Positions 35,661 through 44,706 of a DNA stretch of 64,000 nucleotides are shown one piece after another. A program made the position numbers and the translations under genes. This DNA comes from JAAELZ01 sp965237485 (lineage in GTDB: Bacteria > Pseudomonadota > Gammaproteobacteria > Arenicellales > Poriferihabitantaceae): NCBI GenBank assembly GCA_965237485.1, contig CBDEFQ010000004.1, forward strand, positions 558,001 to 622,000. Reading direction: 5' to 3'. Below the pieces are notes generated by a model. It had not been told where the DNA came from. It saw nothing but the letters and a program-made list of their open reading frames with translations, and made no database searches. Positions within the stretch are counted from its first letter, which is position 1, and every line of letters starts with the position of its first letter.

Positions 35661-37007
35661 TTAATCTGCCAATAAATTAGCTTCAAAAGGAAAGTTGGTT
35701 AAGTTCTCATAGCCCGTTTCGGTGATGATAACTTGATCTTCCAGTTTAACGCCCTCACACCCGCCTTCTGCGCCAATATACGCTTCTACACATAGGGCCA
35801 TTCCTGGCTCAAAAGTGAGATCGTAACCACATTCGTCGACATCCTCTGGATAACGAACGCTGGGGTACTCATCGCACAAGCCTACACCGTGCATAACCAC
35901 GCCATAACGACCTTTGCGAAACTCTTCAGGTAGTCGGTGGCCTTTATAAGTGATATCAAACGCGGTGACGCCTGGTTTTAGCATCCGCATATTAGTTTGT
36001 ATGTGCTCATGGGCCACTTTATACAAGCGTTTTTGCTCTGTTGTTGGCTCAATGTCACCAATCAAAAACGTTCGCGATAAATCAGCACAGATTCCGTAAG
36101 GCCCAATTAGGTCCGTGTCATAGGCTAATAAATCACCTTCTTGTACAATTCTCGGGCCTGATTCTTGAAACCAAGGATTAGTACGTGGGCCAGAAGACAA
36201 TAAACGACATTCTATCCACTCACCGCCGCGGCGGATATTTTCCGCGTGCAACACGGACCAAATATCATTTTCTGACAAGCCAGGTGTTGCAGCAAGCTGC
36301 ATCGCGGCCATGCATATTTCTGTCGATGCCACAGAACAGCGCATAGCTTTGACCTCGTCTGGGCCCTTTATCAAACGAGCACTCTCCATCACTTCTTGCC
36401 CATCAGAAATTTGCATACCTAGTTTGTCTAGTGCTCGTAGGCCTACAATTTCTATTTTATCAATCGCAATGCATGCATTGTCACCAGCATGTTCCCTCAC
36501 TATGCTTTGTAGTTCGGACGCAAAATGGCTGGCGTGCTGTTCCAGTTTATCACCACTCTCAAAATAAAAAAACGAAGCGCCATGACGCAACTCCTTAACC
36601 AACGGTAAGTGAGCAGAGAGATGCTCACAGCTATGAAAATCCCATAACACCATGTGTCCATTGGCCGCCACATAACAGGCACGGGCATGGTTATGCGTAA
36701 TCCATAATTGCATATTGGTGCTGTCGGTTGCATAACGAATATTTAGCGGGTCAAATAACAGCACGCCTGCTAAATCTCGCTTGTTTAGTTCATTCACAAT
36801 ACGCTGCAAGCGAAACTCGCGCATAGTACTTAGATTGGGCAACTCTAAACCCAGTTCTTCCCACTCATTAATGGCTAAATCAGTTGGTCCGATCTCTACA
36901 CGGTCGTTGTCGTTGGGTGTGCCATCTGGTTTAACGTAACCGCCGCGTTTTCTGGTAGGGTCTATTTTTTTGTTGGAGCTAGTGAAATTGAATGGATAGT
37001 TCATCAC
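35661..37007 (-). CDS. dddP: DMSP lyase DddP (M24 metallopeptidase fold)
   Basis: 448-residue M24-fold protein that I assign to DddP, which cleaves dimethylsulfoniopropionate to dimethyl sulfide and acrylate in the cytoplasm. The N-terminal block TPNDNDRVEIGPT, the segment FDPLNIRYATDSTNMQLW, SSGPRTNPWFQESGPRI and MHGVGLCDE are DddP-like. The metal-site residues fall at D297, D299, D309, H373, E408 and E423, exactly two residues displaced from the published set of Ruegeria DddP (D295, D297, D307, H371, E406, E421). An ordinary Xaa-Pro peptidase is the alternative, but it would not share the N-terminal and TNPWF blocks. It is downstream of a broken AA_synth-family gene on the same strand. No acrylate-degrading acuI or prpE homologue is visible in the window. 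Confidence 0.86.
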   Translation of the reverse strand: MMNYPFNFTSSNKKIDPTRKRGGYVKPDGTPNDNDRVEIGPTDLAINEWEELGLELPNLSTMREFRLQRIVNELNKRDLAGVLLFDPLNIRYATDSTNMQLWITHNHARACYVAANGHMVLWDFHSCEHLSAHLPLVKELRHGASFFYFESGDKLEQHASHFASELQSIVREHAGDNACIAIDKIEIVGLRALDKLGMQISDGQEVMESARLIKGPDEVKAMRCSVASTEICMAAMQLAATPGLSENDIWSVLHAENIRRGGEWIECRLLSSGPRTNPWFQESGPRIVQEGDLLAYDTDLIGPYGICADLSRTFLIGDIEPTTEQKRLYKVAHEHIQTNMRMLKPGVTAFDITYKGHRLPEEFRKGRYGVVMHGVGLCDEYPSVRYPEDVDECGYDLTFEPGMALCVEAYIGAEGGCEGVKLEDQVIITETGYENLTNFPFEANLLAD

Positions 37008-37106
37008 GCATCGAATTTATAATTATCACTAGCGAATGTAGTACTAATTATTTTGTTCGTCACTAAAAATATTTAGCAAAAAAAGTGCTATTTGTAACCA
37101 CTATAG

Positions 37107-37130
37107 AAAACCCAGCGCGGTGGCCGGGTT
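37107..37130 (-). terminator. candidate hairpin terminator between the AA_synth gene and dddP
   Basis: On the minus strand AACCCGGC, a short loop, then GCTGGGTT with a short T run. It lies 30 bp after the stop of the broken AA_synth-family gene and about 100 bp before dddP. If active it would make dddP depend on its own promoter. The stem contains a G-T pair and the T-tract is short. Confidence 0.45.
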
Positions 37131-37609
37131 CACTATTCATACTTTATTAGCCATGTCTGCTAGCCAGCCGGTTTGTCAAGGTCATGACCTAGTTCAGCTA
37201 AATCTTTATGGCGATCACCTATGCGGTGATGTGGCCGACCACCGATAGAACCGCCCAAGGCGATCACTATTTCGTCATGCGCGGGCGCATCATTAATAGA
37301 AAATTGAATCGTTAAATAATGAGATCGCATTGATGCATCATTTTTATGCATTAAGGGAATCATAATCGGTGCGTTTGCCGGGCCGCGAATATTGGTAAAT
37401 GATAAATAGCTTTGTGCACCTACGGCGTTACGGTAAAAGTTACCCAAATGTAAAGTGTGAATTAAACCCGAACAATGCTCTATTTCGCCATCAGTTCCAA
37501 CAATGGCCGCTTTGCCATAAGCTTCAATGGCTTCACCGCTACCTGACATCTCTAACATAGCTTCGGTTAACTCTTTGCCTAACACCGGGCCGCATGCACG
37601 AATTTCTGG

Positions 37610-39003
37610 GATACTGTAACTTCAGGTATGGACTTTTATATTAGATAGAGCAGTATGGCCTTTTCCCCCCAGGGGGAATTTTTTCGAATTTTTGATTTAT
37701 TCAAATTTTCTATCTTGGTGTCTTGTAAGTTGAACCATTTGTGCGTTCCCTGTTTTAAGCAATTAAAATACTGGAGACACCTAAATGACCCAATCAAACA
37801 ATAACGTATTTGACGTAGTAGTGGAACACACATCTCAGAAGGCCCCGATGCCATGCGCCCCGTGCTCACCGCACTGCTCAATGAGGCGATGAAGATTGAA
37901 AGAGAGCCGTTTCCAGGCGCATCACACTATGAGCATAGTCAAGACCGGCCAGGGTTTGCCCATGGCTACCAGGATAAGCGTATCGATACGCAAGCCGGTA
38001 CGCTCAATCTGCGTATCCCAAAGACCGCTCAACACGTTGATGAACCTTTTTACCCTCAATCGCTAGAACGCGGCTTACGCAGCCAACGTGCGATGCTGCT
38101 GACCGTTGCTGAAATGTACGTGACGGGCGTTAGCACGCGCCGAGTCGAAAAAGTCATGCAGAGCATGGGTATTGAAAGCATCTCCTCTACACCGGTCTCA
38201 CGGGCTAACCAGAGCATGGATGAGGCGTTAAAAGTCTGGCGTGATCGTCCGTTGGGTAAAGTCTCTTACCTAATCCTTGATGCGCGTTATGAAAAGGTGG
38301 GTGAGGGCCACCAAGTGATTGATATGGCGGTGTTGAGTGCGGTGGGTGTATTGCCTTGTGGACGGCGTTGCGTATTAGGAACGGCAATGGCGCTTAATGA
38401 AGCCGAGGTTAACTGGCGAGCGTTCCTCAAAGGCTTGGTTGACCGGGGCATACATGGTATTGAGTTTATTGTCAGTGATGATCACAGTGGCTTAAAAGCC
38501 GCTAGAAAGGCAGTGTTCCCAGGTATACCTTGGCAGCGTTGCCAGTTTCATCTGGCGCAGAATGCAATGCATCATGCCCCCAATCACAAGATCAAGCAGC
38601 GCATTGGTGGTGAGCTGCGTAGTGTTTGGAATGCACCCAATATGGCAGCTGCTCAGGTTAATCTAAAAGTCCTTGTGAGCCAGTACCAGGAAAAGCATGC
38701 TCACTTGGCGCAGTGGCTAGAAAACAATGTGCCTGAAGGGTTAAATGTGTTTGCCTTGCCAAGATAGACACCAAAAGAAAATGCGAAGCTCCAACCGCAT
38801 TGAACGGACGGTTCAACAAGAACTTAAGCGGCGAACCCGCTTGGTCAGAGTCTTTCCTAACCGAGAGGCTTGGTTACGATTAGTCAGTGCCATTCTGATT
38901 GAAATTGACGACGAATGGGCTAATGCTAATCATCGATATATCGTGTGGAACGACAATGAGTCAACTTGCTAGACAAAAAGTCCATACCCAATGTTGCGTA
39001 ATC
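37610..39003 (+). mobile_element. IS256-family element (type a), copy 1
   Basis: 1394-bp element. Terminal inverted repeats: GATACTGTAACTTCAGGTAT (left) and GATTACGCAACATTGGGTAT (right, reverse strand), sharing GGTATGGACTTTT. The exact 8-bp target duplication ATTTCTGG lies at 37602-37609 and 39004-39011. The transposase has a frameshift near 38760, so this copy is probably inactive. Confidence 0.92.
37785..38972 (+). pseudogene. IS256-family (Mutator-type) transposase with two lesions
   Basis: The natural start is probably the ATG at 37785 (MTQSNNNVFDVVVEH), preceded by GGAG. An extra AC in the ACACAC run at 37826-37831 throws the frame off; deleting two bases would join VEH to ISEGPDAMRPVLTALLNEA. 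The body is open from the ATG at 37853, with catalytic LILDARYEKV and VSDDHSGLKAA. An extra A near 38760 then shifts the frame before the RIERTVQQELKRR glutamate block. The sister at 41749-42867 lacks the second lesion. Confidence 0.85.
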
Positions 39004-39286
39004 ATTTCTGGACCTAAATCTTCGACATATCCCTTACCCGCCCAAGGATTTTTAATGACAGCCGCGGCAGAAAATAATTGCATAGGTATCGCTGCACCTT
39101 TACCCCCCTCAACCAAAGTAGTTTCGTGATATTTAATAATTTTACGAATTTCTAAGCTCATCTCTTTACCGAATGTTGATTAAATATTAAAAACGGATAG
39201 TATCCTAAGCATCTGTCTTGAAAAACCAATTAATCAAGTAAAGATTAATTTTGTTAAATAGCGTTAACCGCGCTTTAACGAGCAAG

Positions 39287-39718
39287 CTAATTTGCACAAA
39301 GAGCAGCCAATAAGGCATCCACACCAGCTTGCGAAACCAATTCATCTTGATCTGGCGTGCCTGAACTGCACCCTATTCCGCCAACTATCTGATCATCTAC
39401 AAAAATCGGCAGTCCGCCAGCGACAATACAAAAACGCCCTTGATTGCTGGTATTGATGCCGAAAGCGGGGCCATCAGGCCGGCTTACATCGCCATAAGCA
39501 CGGGTTGGTTTACGGGCGGCAGAGGCAGTGAAAGATTTATCCATTGCAATTTGAATACTGGTTACACGCCCTCCATCCATTCTCTTAAAATTCAATAAAT
39601 TACCACCATCGTCGGTAATGGCAATACACATATCTACGCCTATTTCTTGCGCTTTTGCTTCACAGGCGTCGAGCGCTATTTGCGTATCAGATTGAGTTAA
39701 TTTGGGCACCAATTTCAT
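39287..39718 (-). CDS. GlcG/HbpS family protein (DUF336)
   Basis: 143 residues of the GlcG/HbpS heme- and cofactor-binding fold: LTQSDTQIALDACEAKAQEI, CIAITDDGGNLLNFKRMDG, and the glycine-rich C-terminal stretch GGLPIFVDDQIVGGIGCSSG. Members accompany glycolate, propanediol and other catabolic operons; the role is not settled. It lies between an IS256-family insertion and a second, different IS256-family element, so it is now isolated from its former neighbours. Confidence 0.87.
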   Translation of the reverse strand: MKLVPKLTQSDTQIALDACEAKAQEIGVDMCIAITDDGGNLLNFKRMDGGRVTSIQIAMDKSFTASAARKPTRAYGDVSRPDGPAFGINTSNQGRFCIVAGGLPIFVDDQIVGGIGCSSGTPDQDELVSQAGVDALLAALCAN

Positions 39719-39782
39719 AGTTGTAAAGTTTGATTATGCTGGTAAATACATTATTTCTATTACAATATACACCAAATATAAA

Positions 39783-41176
39783 GAGTTATGCCTGAAAGTG
39801 GTGTATGGAGTAGTTGACTAAAAGCGGCGTATCGGGATGAGTTGAGTTTACAACAACTTAAACTTCCACAGACATACGCCACTATGAAACAGAATAAAAT
39901 TATTTCCTTTGAAAAGCCAGAGCAAAGCATCGATCCGCTGCAAGAATTGATTCGCAATGGCACTAGGCAACTCATTCAAACCGCGGTCGAGAGTGAGTTA
40001 TCTGAACTGCTGTATCGCAATTGTGACAAAGTCTCAGATTCAGGACACGCTGGTGTCGTTCGTAACGGCTATTTGCCAGAACGTGAACTGCAAACCGGGA
40101 TCGGCCCAGTCAAAGTACGTATCCCCAAGGTGCGCTCCCGCACTGGAGTACCGATCACCTTTCGGTCTGCTTTAGTGCCGCCGTATGTGCGTAAAACGAG
40201 AACACTAGAAGCGGCCTTGCCTTGGCTGTATCTCAAGGGTGTCAGCACTGGAGAAATGGGGGATGCACTGAGCGTGCTAGTGGGTCAATCAGCGACTGGG
40301 TTATCATCAAGCACAGTGAGTAAGCTCAAAGCAACGTGGTCTCAGGAGTACAAGGATTGGAATAGAGAAGGTTTAGATCGAGATCGATGGGTTTATCTAT
40401 GGGCGGACGGGATACACAGCGGCCTGCGCGGCGATGAGGGCCGGCTCTGTGCCTTAGTTGTCATCGGAGTGAATGAGCGCGGTCACAAGAAATTACTGGC
40501 GATTGAAGACGGTGAGCGAGAGTCTACGCAGAGTTGGCGAGAGGTGTTGTTGGCACTCAAGGAGCGAGGCCTGAATCAACCAGAGCTGGGCATCGGTGAT
40601 GGTGCTTTAGGCTTTTGGAATGCCCTGGAAGAAGTCTATCCTGGCACTAAACATCAACGGTGCTGGGTGCATAAAACGGCCAACGTGCTGAACAAGCTGC
40701 CTAAATCGGTGCAGCCCAAAGCAAAAGCAGCTCTGCATAACATTTGGCAGGAAGAAACCAAAGAAGCGGCGCAAAGCGCCTATCAATTATTCATTAAAAC
40801 CTGTCAAGACAAGTATCCAAAAGCCACGCAGTGCTTGGAAAAAGATCGCGAAGAGTTAATGACGTTCTACTCGTTCCCTGCCAAGCACTGGATGAGCATA
40901 GGTACTACGAATCCAATTGAATCAACATTCGCGACTATCCGACACCGTACCAAACGATGCAAGGGATGTCTTAGCCGTGATGGCATGTTAAGTATGATGT
41001 TCAAGCTGGGTCAGTGCGCAGAGAAAAAGTGGAACCGAATACGCGGGTTCGCCTATCTAGCAAAAGTGATTCAAGGGGTTCCATTTAAAGATGGAATAGA
41101 GCAAACTAATGACTACTCAGATCAAACCGAGGCCGCTTGAAGAAAATGCCTCATACACCAGATTCGGGCATAACTC
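39783..41176 (+). mobile_element. IS256-family element (type b)
   Basis: About 1.39 kb, bounded by GAGTTATGCCTGAAAGTGGT (39783 on) and the inverse GAGTTATGCCCGAATCTGGT (ending 41176), with one intact transposase gene. It is unrelated at the sequence level to the type a IS256 copies on either side. No exact 8-bp target duplication was found; the flanks CAAATATAAA and CAAATAAAC are similar but not identical. Confidence 0.82.
39884..41140 (+). CDS. IS256-family (Mutator-type) transposase, type b
   Basis: 418 residues from the ATG at 39884 (an in-frame TTG at 39842 would add 14). The catalytic triad is visible: Asp in YLWADGIHSGL, Asp in GIGDGALGFW and Glu in NPIESTFATIRHRTKR. HQRCWVHKTANVL is the C-x2-H signature of the family. 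It appears complete and potentially active. Confidence 0.93.
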   Translation: MKQNKIISFEKPEQSIDPLQELIRNGTRQLIQTAVESELSELLYRNCDKVSDSGHAGVVRNGYLPERELQTGIGPVKVRIPKVRSRTGVPITFRSALVPPYVRKTRTLEAALPWLYLKGVSTGEMGDALSVLVGQSATGLSSSTVSKLKATWSQEYKDWNREGLDRDRWVYLWADGIHSGLRGDEGRLCALVVIGVNERGHKKLLAIEDGERESTQSWREVLLALKERGLNQPELGIGDGALGFWNALEEVYPGTKHQRCWVHKTANVLNKLPKSVQPKAKAALHNIWQEETKEAAQSAYQLFIKTCQDKYPKATQCLEKDREELMTFYSFPAKHWMSIGTTNPIESTFATIRHRTKRCKGCLSRDGMLSMMFKLGQCAEKKWNRIRGFAYLAKVIQGVPFKDGIEQTNDYSDQTEAA

Positions 41177-41505
41177 CAAATAAACGATCATTAACAGACA
41201 AGATTCTTGTCTAGTCAGTTTAAAGGTGTGATATTTGTAATTGTCTTCCTAGGGTCCAGAATTACTTGGTTTCACTAACCACCATATAAACACCTACTAC
41301 AGTGATTAAGATGGCTACTATGGACAGAAAAGTGAGTCTTTCATCAAATAAATACCACGTTTCAACGCTAACTACTGGTGCTACTAAATAAAAGTAACTA
41401 ATCACTTTAGTCGCCTCTCCTTCGCGAATCATATACATCAGCAATAATACTGCTGACAATGACAAGCCGAATATTAGCCATATTAATGCCATGATTAACT
41501 GCGGG

Positions 41506-42898
41506 GATACTGTAACTTCAGGTATGGACTTTTATATTAGATAGAGCAGTATGGCCTTTTCCCCCCAGGGGGAATTTTTTCGAATTTTTGATTTATTCAA
41601 ATTTTCTATCTTGGTGTCTTGTAAGTTGAGCCATTTGTGCGTTCCCTGTTTTAAGCAATTAACATACTGGAGACACCCAAATGACCCAATCAAACAATAA
41701 CGTATTTGACGTAGTAGTGGAACACACATCTCAGAAGGCCCCGATGCCATGCGCCCCGTGCTCACCGCACTGCTCAATGAGGCGATGAAGATTGAAAGAG
41801 AGCCGTTTCCAGGCGCATCACACTATGAGCATAGTCAAGACCGGCCAGGGTTTGCCCATGGCTACCAGGATAAGCGTATCGATACACAAGCCGGTACGCT
41901 CAATCTGCGTATCCCAAAGACCGCTCAACACCTTGATGAACCTTTTTACCCTCAATCGCTAGAACGCGGCTTACGCAGCCAACGTGCGATGATGCTGACC
42001 GTTGCTGAAATGTACGTGACGGGCGTTAGCACGCGCCGAGTCGAAAAAGTCATGCAGAGCATGGGTATTGAAAGCATCTCCTCTACACCGGTCTCACGGG
42101 CTAACCAGAGCATGGATGAGGCGTTAAAAGTCTGGCGTGATCGTCCTTTGGGTAAAGTCTCTTACCTAATCCTTGATGCGCGTTATGAAAAGGTGCGTGA
42201 GGGCCACCAAGTGATTGATATGGCGGTGTTAAGTGCGGTGGGTGTATTGCCTTGTGGACGGCGTTGCGTATTAGGAACGGCAATGGCGCTTAATGAAGCC
42301 GAGGTTAACTGGCGAGAGTTCCTCAAAGGCTTGGTTGACCGGGGCATACATGGTATTGAGTTTATTGTCAGTGATGATCACAGTGGCTTAAAAGCCGCTA
42401 GAAAGGCAGTGTTCCCAGGTATACCTTGGCAGCGTTGCCAGTTTCATCTGGCGCAGAATGCAATGCATCATGCCCCCAATCACAAGATCAAGCAGCGCAT
42501 TGGTGGTGAGCTGCGTAGTGTTTGGAATGCACCCAATATGGCAGCTGCTCAGGTTAATCTAAAAGTCCTTGTGAGCCAGTACCAGGAAAAGCATGCTCAC
42601 TTGGCGCAGTGGCTAGAAAACAATGTGCCTGAAGGGTTAAATGTGTTTGCCTTGCCAGATAGACACCAAAAGAAAATGCGAACCTCCAACCGCATTGAAC
42701 GGACGGTTCAACAAGAACTTAAGCGGCGCACCCGCTTGGTCAGAGTCTTTCCTAACCGAGAGGCTTGGTTACGATTAGTCAGTGCCATTCTGATTGAAAT
42801 TGACGACGAATGGGCTAATGCTAATCATCGATATATCGTGTGGAACGACAATGAGTCAACTTGCTAGACAAAAAGTCCATACCCAATGTTGCGTAATC
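41506..42898 (+). mobile_element. IS256-family element (type a), copy 2
   Basis: 1393 bp, nearly identical to copy 1 at 37610-39003 and in the same orientation. The exact 8-bp target duplication ACTGCGGG lies at 41498-41505 and 42899-42906. It lacks the single-base insertion that breaks the transposase 3' part of copy 1 but shares the 5' AC expansion (41722-41727). Confidence 0.93.
41749..42867 (+). CDS. IS256-family (Mutator-type) transposase, type a
   Basis: 372 residues from the ATG at 41749, with LILDARYEKV, VSDDHSGLKAA, RCQFHLAQNAMHH (C-x2-H) and RIERTVQQELKRRTR. The natural start is probably ATG 41681 behind GGAG, but a 2-bp AC expansion puts it out of frame, so about 23 N-terminal residues may be lost. 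Because both copies share this, either a truncated enzyme still works or the element was mobilised in trans after the lesion. Confidence 0.82.
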   Translation: MRPVLTALLNEAMKIEREPFPGASHYEHSQDRPGFAHGYQDKRIDTQAGTLNLRIPKTAQHLDEPFYPQSLERGLRSQRAMMLTVAEMYVTGVSTRRVEKVMQSMGIESISSTPVSRANQSMDEALKVWRDRPLGKVSYLILDARYEKVREGHQVIDMAVLSAVGVLPCGRRCVLGTAMALNEAEVNWREFLKGLVDRGIHGIEFIVSDDHSGLKAARKAVFPGIPWQRCQFHLAQNAMHHAPNHKIKQRIGGELRSVWNAPNMAAAQVNLKVLVSQYQEKHAHLAQWLENNVPEGLNVFALPDRHQKKMRTSNRIERTVQQELKRRTRLVRVFPNREAWLRLVSAILIEIDDEWANANHRYIVWNDNESTC

Positions 42899-43531
42899 AC
42901 TGCGGGTGCCATATCACCTCTCTGGTTTCAAAGCCCCAGGCTAATATCGCCATCAAAATTGCGGTGCTAACATATTGCCAAAATGTCCCAGCCAATAAGC
43001 TGACTCCCCCGCCATAGCACTTTTGATATAAAGTGCCTATAGATATCGATACCAACGCGACTAAGGTAGCACTTAGTGCAAACCAATTGAATTCATAGCT
43101 TTCTTCTGCGCCAGATATTATGACCACAGCGGTCATTCCAACAAATCCGAATGTGAGGCCCCACCATTGTTGTGCGGTGAGCTTATTGCCCAACCACAGC
43201 CAAGCGATAAATGCCGTAAGAATAGGTTGCAAACCCACCACAATTGCCGTGATACCTGCGGGCATATTCCATTTAATCGCTGCGAACACTGCCCCTAAGT
43301 AAAATCCGTGAATCAGCGCACCAGAAATCATTTGATGACGAACTTGGCTCAAAGTCGGCCATTGCACTCTAAAAGCAAGACACAACACAAAAAACACACC
43401 AACCGGCAGCGTCATTCGTATGCAAAGCAAGGTGAACGGCTCAATATAAGGTAAGGCATATTTGGCGCCAATAAACCCTGTGCTCCAAAGTAATACAAAC
43501 ACCAGTGGGATGACTTGTATAAATCTAGATT

Positions 43532-43975
43532 TCATTTGAATTCTAGGAACAGCAGCTTAAAGAGTACCGACCAGGCACCCAGCATAGGTAAGTGCTTAAT
43601 TTGGTGATAGCGAAGGGCCATAGAAATGCAGCCTTTTATCTCGATGATGGGCGTCGGATCAGCGGTTTTTAGTATTACCGCTCGATTATCATCAAATTGA
43701 AACACTCCTCGGTATATTTCCCTAAAGGTATCTACCAAACTAGATTGACAGTGAAAATACATTGCATATTCGTCGAGCTTTTTCGAGTTCCAACCGAGTC
43801 TAAGCGTACTACCGTGCTTGGCCATATAGCTGGGCTGTCCCCATTTCAAAGTTTCGATTATTACTCCAATATTTTCCTCGTTAGCCACCTCGAATATGGT
43901 CTCTCGAATCACCCGCAATGGTTGCCGGATACCATCAGGGTAAGACTCAAATACCCGCTTAATTTCTTCTTCCAT
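43532..43975 (-). CDS. DUF1801 (YdhG-like) domain protein
   Basis: 147 residues with the DUF1801 pattern: an N-terminal helix EIKRVFESYPDGIRQPLRVIRETIFE, then IETLKWGQPSYMAK and YAMYFHCQSSLVDTFRE. The fold is small and its biochemical role is unknown. Its stop overlaps the start of the EamA gene by ATGA, suggesting past co-expression with that exporter, which is now disrupted. Confidence 0.8.
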   Translation of the reverse strand: MEEEIKRVFESYPDGIRQPLRVIRETIFEVANEENIGVIIETLKWGQPSYMAKHGSTLRLGWNSKKLDEYAMYFHCQSSLVDTFREIYRGVFQFDDNRAVILKTADPTPIIEIKGCISMALRYHQIKHLPMLGAWSVLFKLLFLEFK

Positions 43976-44067
43976 AATTCGCCATATATATATAGCCTTG
44001 TTTAATTGATATACGCCCTAAATAGCTAAAATACTGATGCCAGAGACCAGCCAAAAGGCGAGCCAGA

Positions 44068-44379
44068 TCAAGTGTTTACCTTTAGTAAAATAAATGCTAG
44101 TACGCCACTTAGACCGAAAACAGTGGCGACGGTGTAGAGAACAATCTCACTTAAATTCGCCGATTCAGAGCCAATCTGCCAAAGCAAAGCCGCAAAACCC
44201 CAAAAAGCCAATGTGGTGATGTGCCACACAAACCTTATCGTGCCTTTGGTGAAACTGTCGTCACCAAACAGGTGTGAAATATGTCCAGTGCGGAACAAGC
44301 GCATCAAAATATAGCGTTCTCCTAATACCGAATGAACCATTCCGACTAATAAACAAATTATCGCGGCAAAATGTAACAT
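44068..44379 (-). CDS. small integral membrane protein, function unknown
   Basis: 103 residues with about three or four hydrophobic segments (residues 3-19, 50-67, 78-98) and the polar stretch GERYILMRLFRTGHISHLFGD between them. I do not recognise a named family with confidence. It lies 92 bp upstream of the DUF1801 gene on the same strand, and its own upstream region carries foldback element B copy 2 42 bp away. Confidence 0.6.
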   Translation of the reverse strand: MLHFAAIICLLVGMVHSVLGERYILMRLFRTGHISHLFGDDSFTKGTIRFVWHITTLAFWGFAALLWQIGSESANLSEIVLYTVATVFGLSGVLAFILLKVNT

Positions 44380-44420
44380 GCTTATTTCTCTTCAGTTTAT
44401 AAGTACACGTTTCTACTACA

Positions 44421-44690
44421 CTAGTACTCTTTCAAGATAATATTGCCTAATTCAGCGTCAACGCGCTGTTTCACAGCAAGGCGTATTGCGCAATGAATGG
44501 TCACTCCCTTCAAAAGCGATACAACGCGGCTGTGGGACAGCGCGTTGGTGCCCTTTGGGTGAGCCTGTCCACGCACCTAGACTGCGTTGTCGCTTTTGCA
44601 AATGGAGCGACCATTTCCTGCAAGCGACGCCTTGCCAGATACGCGGACAGACTCACTGAATTAGGCAATATTATCTTGAAAGAGTACTAG
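44421..44690. repeat. MITE-like foldback element family B, copy 2
   Basis: 270 bp with CTAG at both ends and terminal inverted repeats of about 35 bp (44421-44455 and 44656-44690). Internal arms pair as AATGGTC with GACCATT and AAAAGCGATACAACGC with GCGTTGTCGCTTTT. The 65-codon frame 44493-44690 begins with ATG and ends with the TAG of the terminal CTAG. Inserted 42 bp upstream of the small membrane protein gene and 17 bp from the end of the YCII pseudogene. Confidence 0.92.
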
Positions 44691-44706
44691 CTTACTATAG
44701 GTTCAA

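Larger units (their letters stand above)
37160..39161 (-). pseudogene. amino acid synthesis family protein (AA_synth, PF06684) split by an IS256-family element
   Basis: The N-terminal part (39161-39004, SLEIRKIIKYHETTLVEGGK... to ...EDLGPEM) and the C-terminal part (37601-37160, from RACGPVLGKELTEAML) belong to one protein of about 200 residues. Excision of the IS at 37610-39003 and one 8-bp duplication restores GPEIRACGPVLG. The family is named after an old genetic observation and its chemistry is unclear; genes of this type often sit beside amidohydrolases and transporters. As found it cannot be made intact. Confidence 0.88.
41262..43535 (-). pseudogene. second EamA/DMT family transporter split by IS256-family copy 2
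   Basis: The N-terminal part (43535-42899, MKSRFIQVIPLVFVLLWSTG... to ...REVIWHPQ) and the C-terminal part (41505-41262, LIMALIWLIFGLSLSAV...) rejoin exactly when the IS at 41506-42898 and one 8-bp duplication are removed, reading IWHPQLIMALIWL. The ancestral protein would be about 290 residues with ten helices and two EamA repeats. Its start overlaps the stop of the DUF1801 gene by ATGA, so the two were an operon. Confidence 0.92.

Noticed and set aside
37610..42898. Composite transposon made of two IS256 copies
   Set aside because: Each IS has its own distinct 8-bp duplication, and no duplication flanks the whole segment, so the copies inserted independently.
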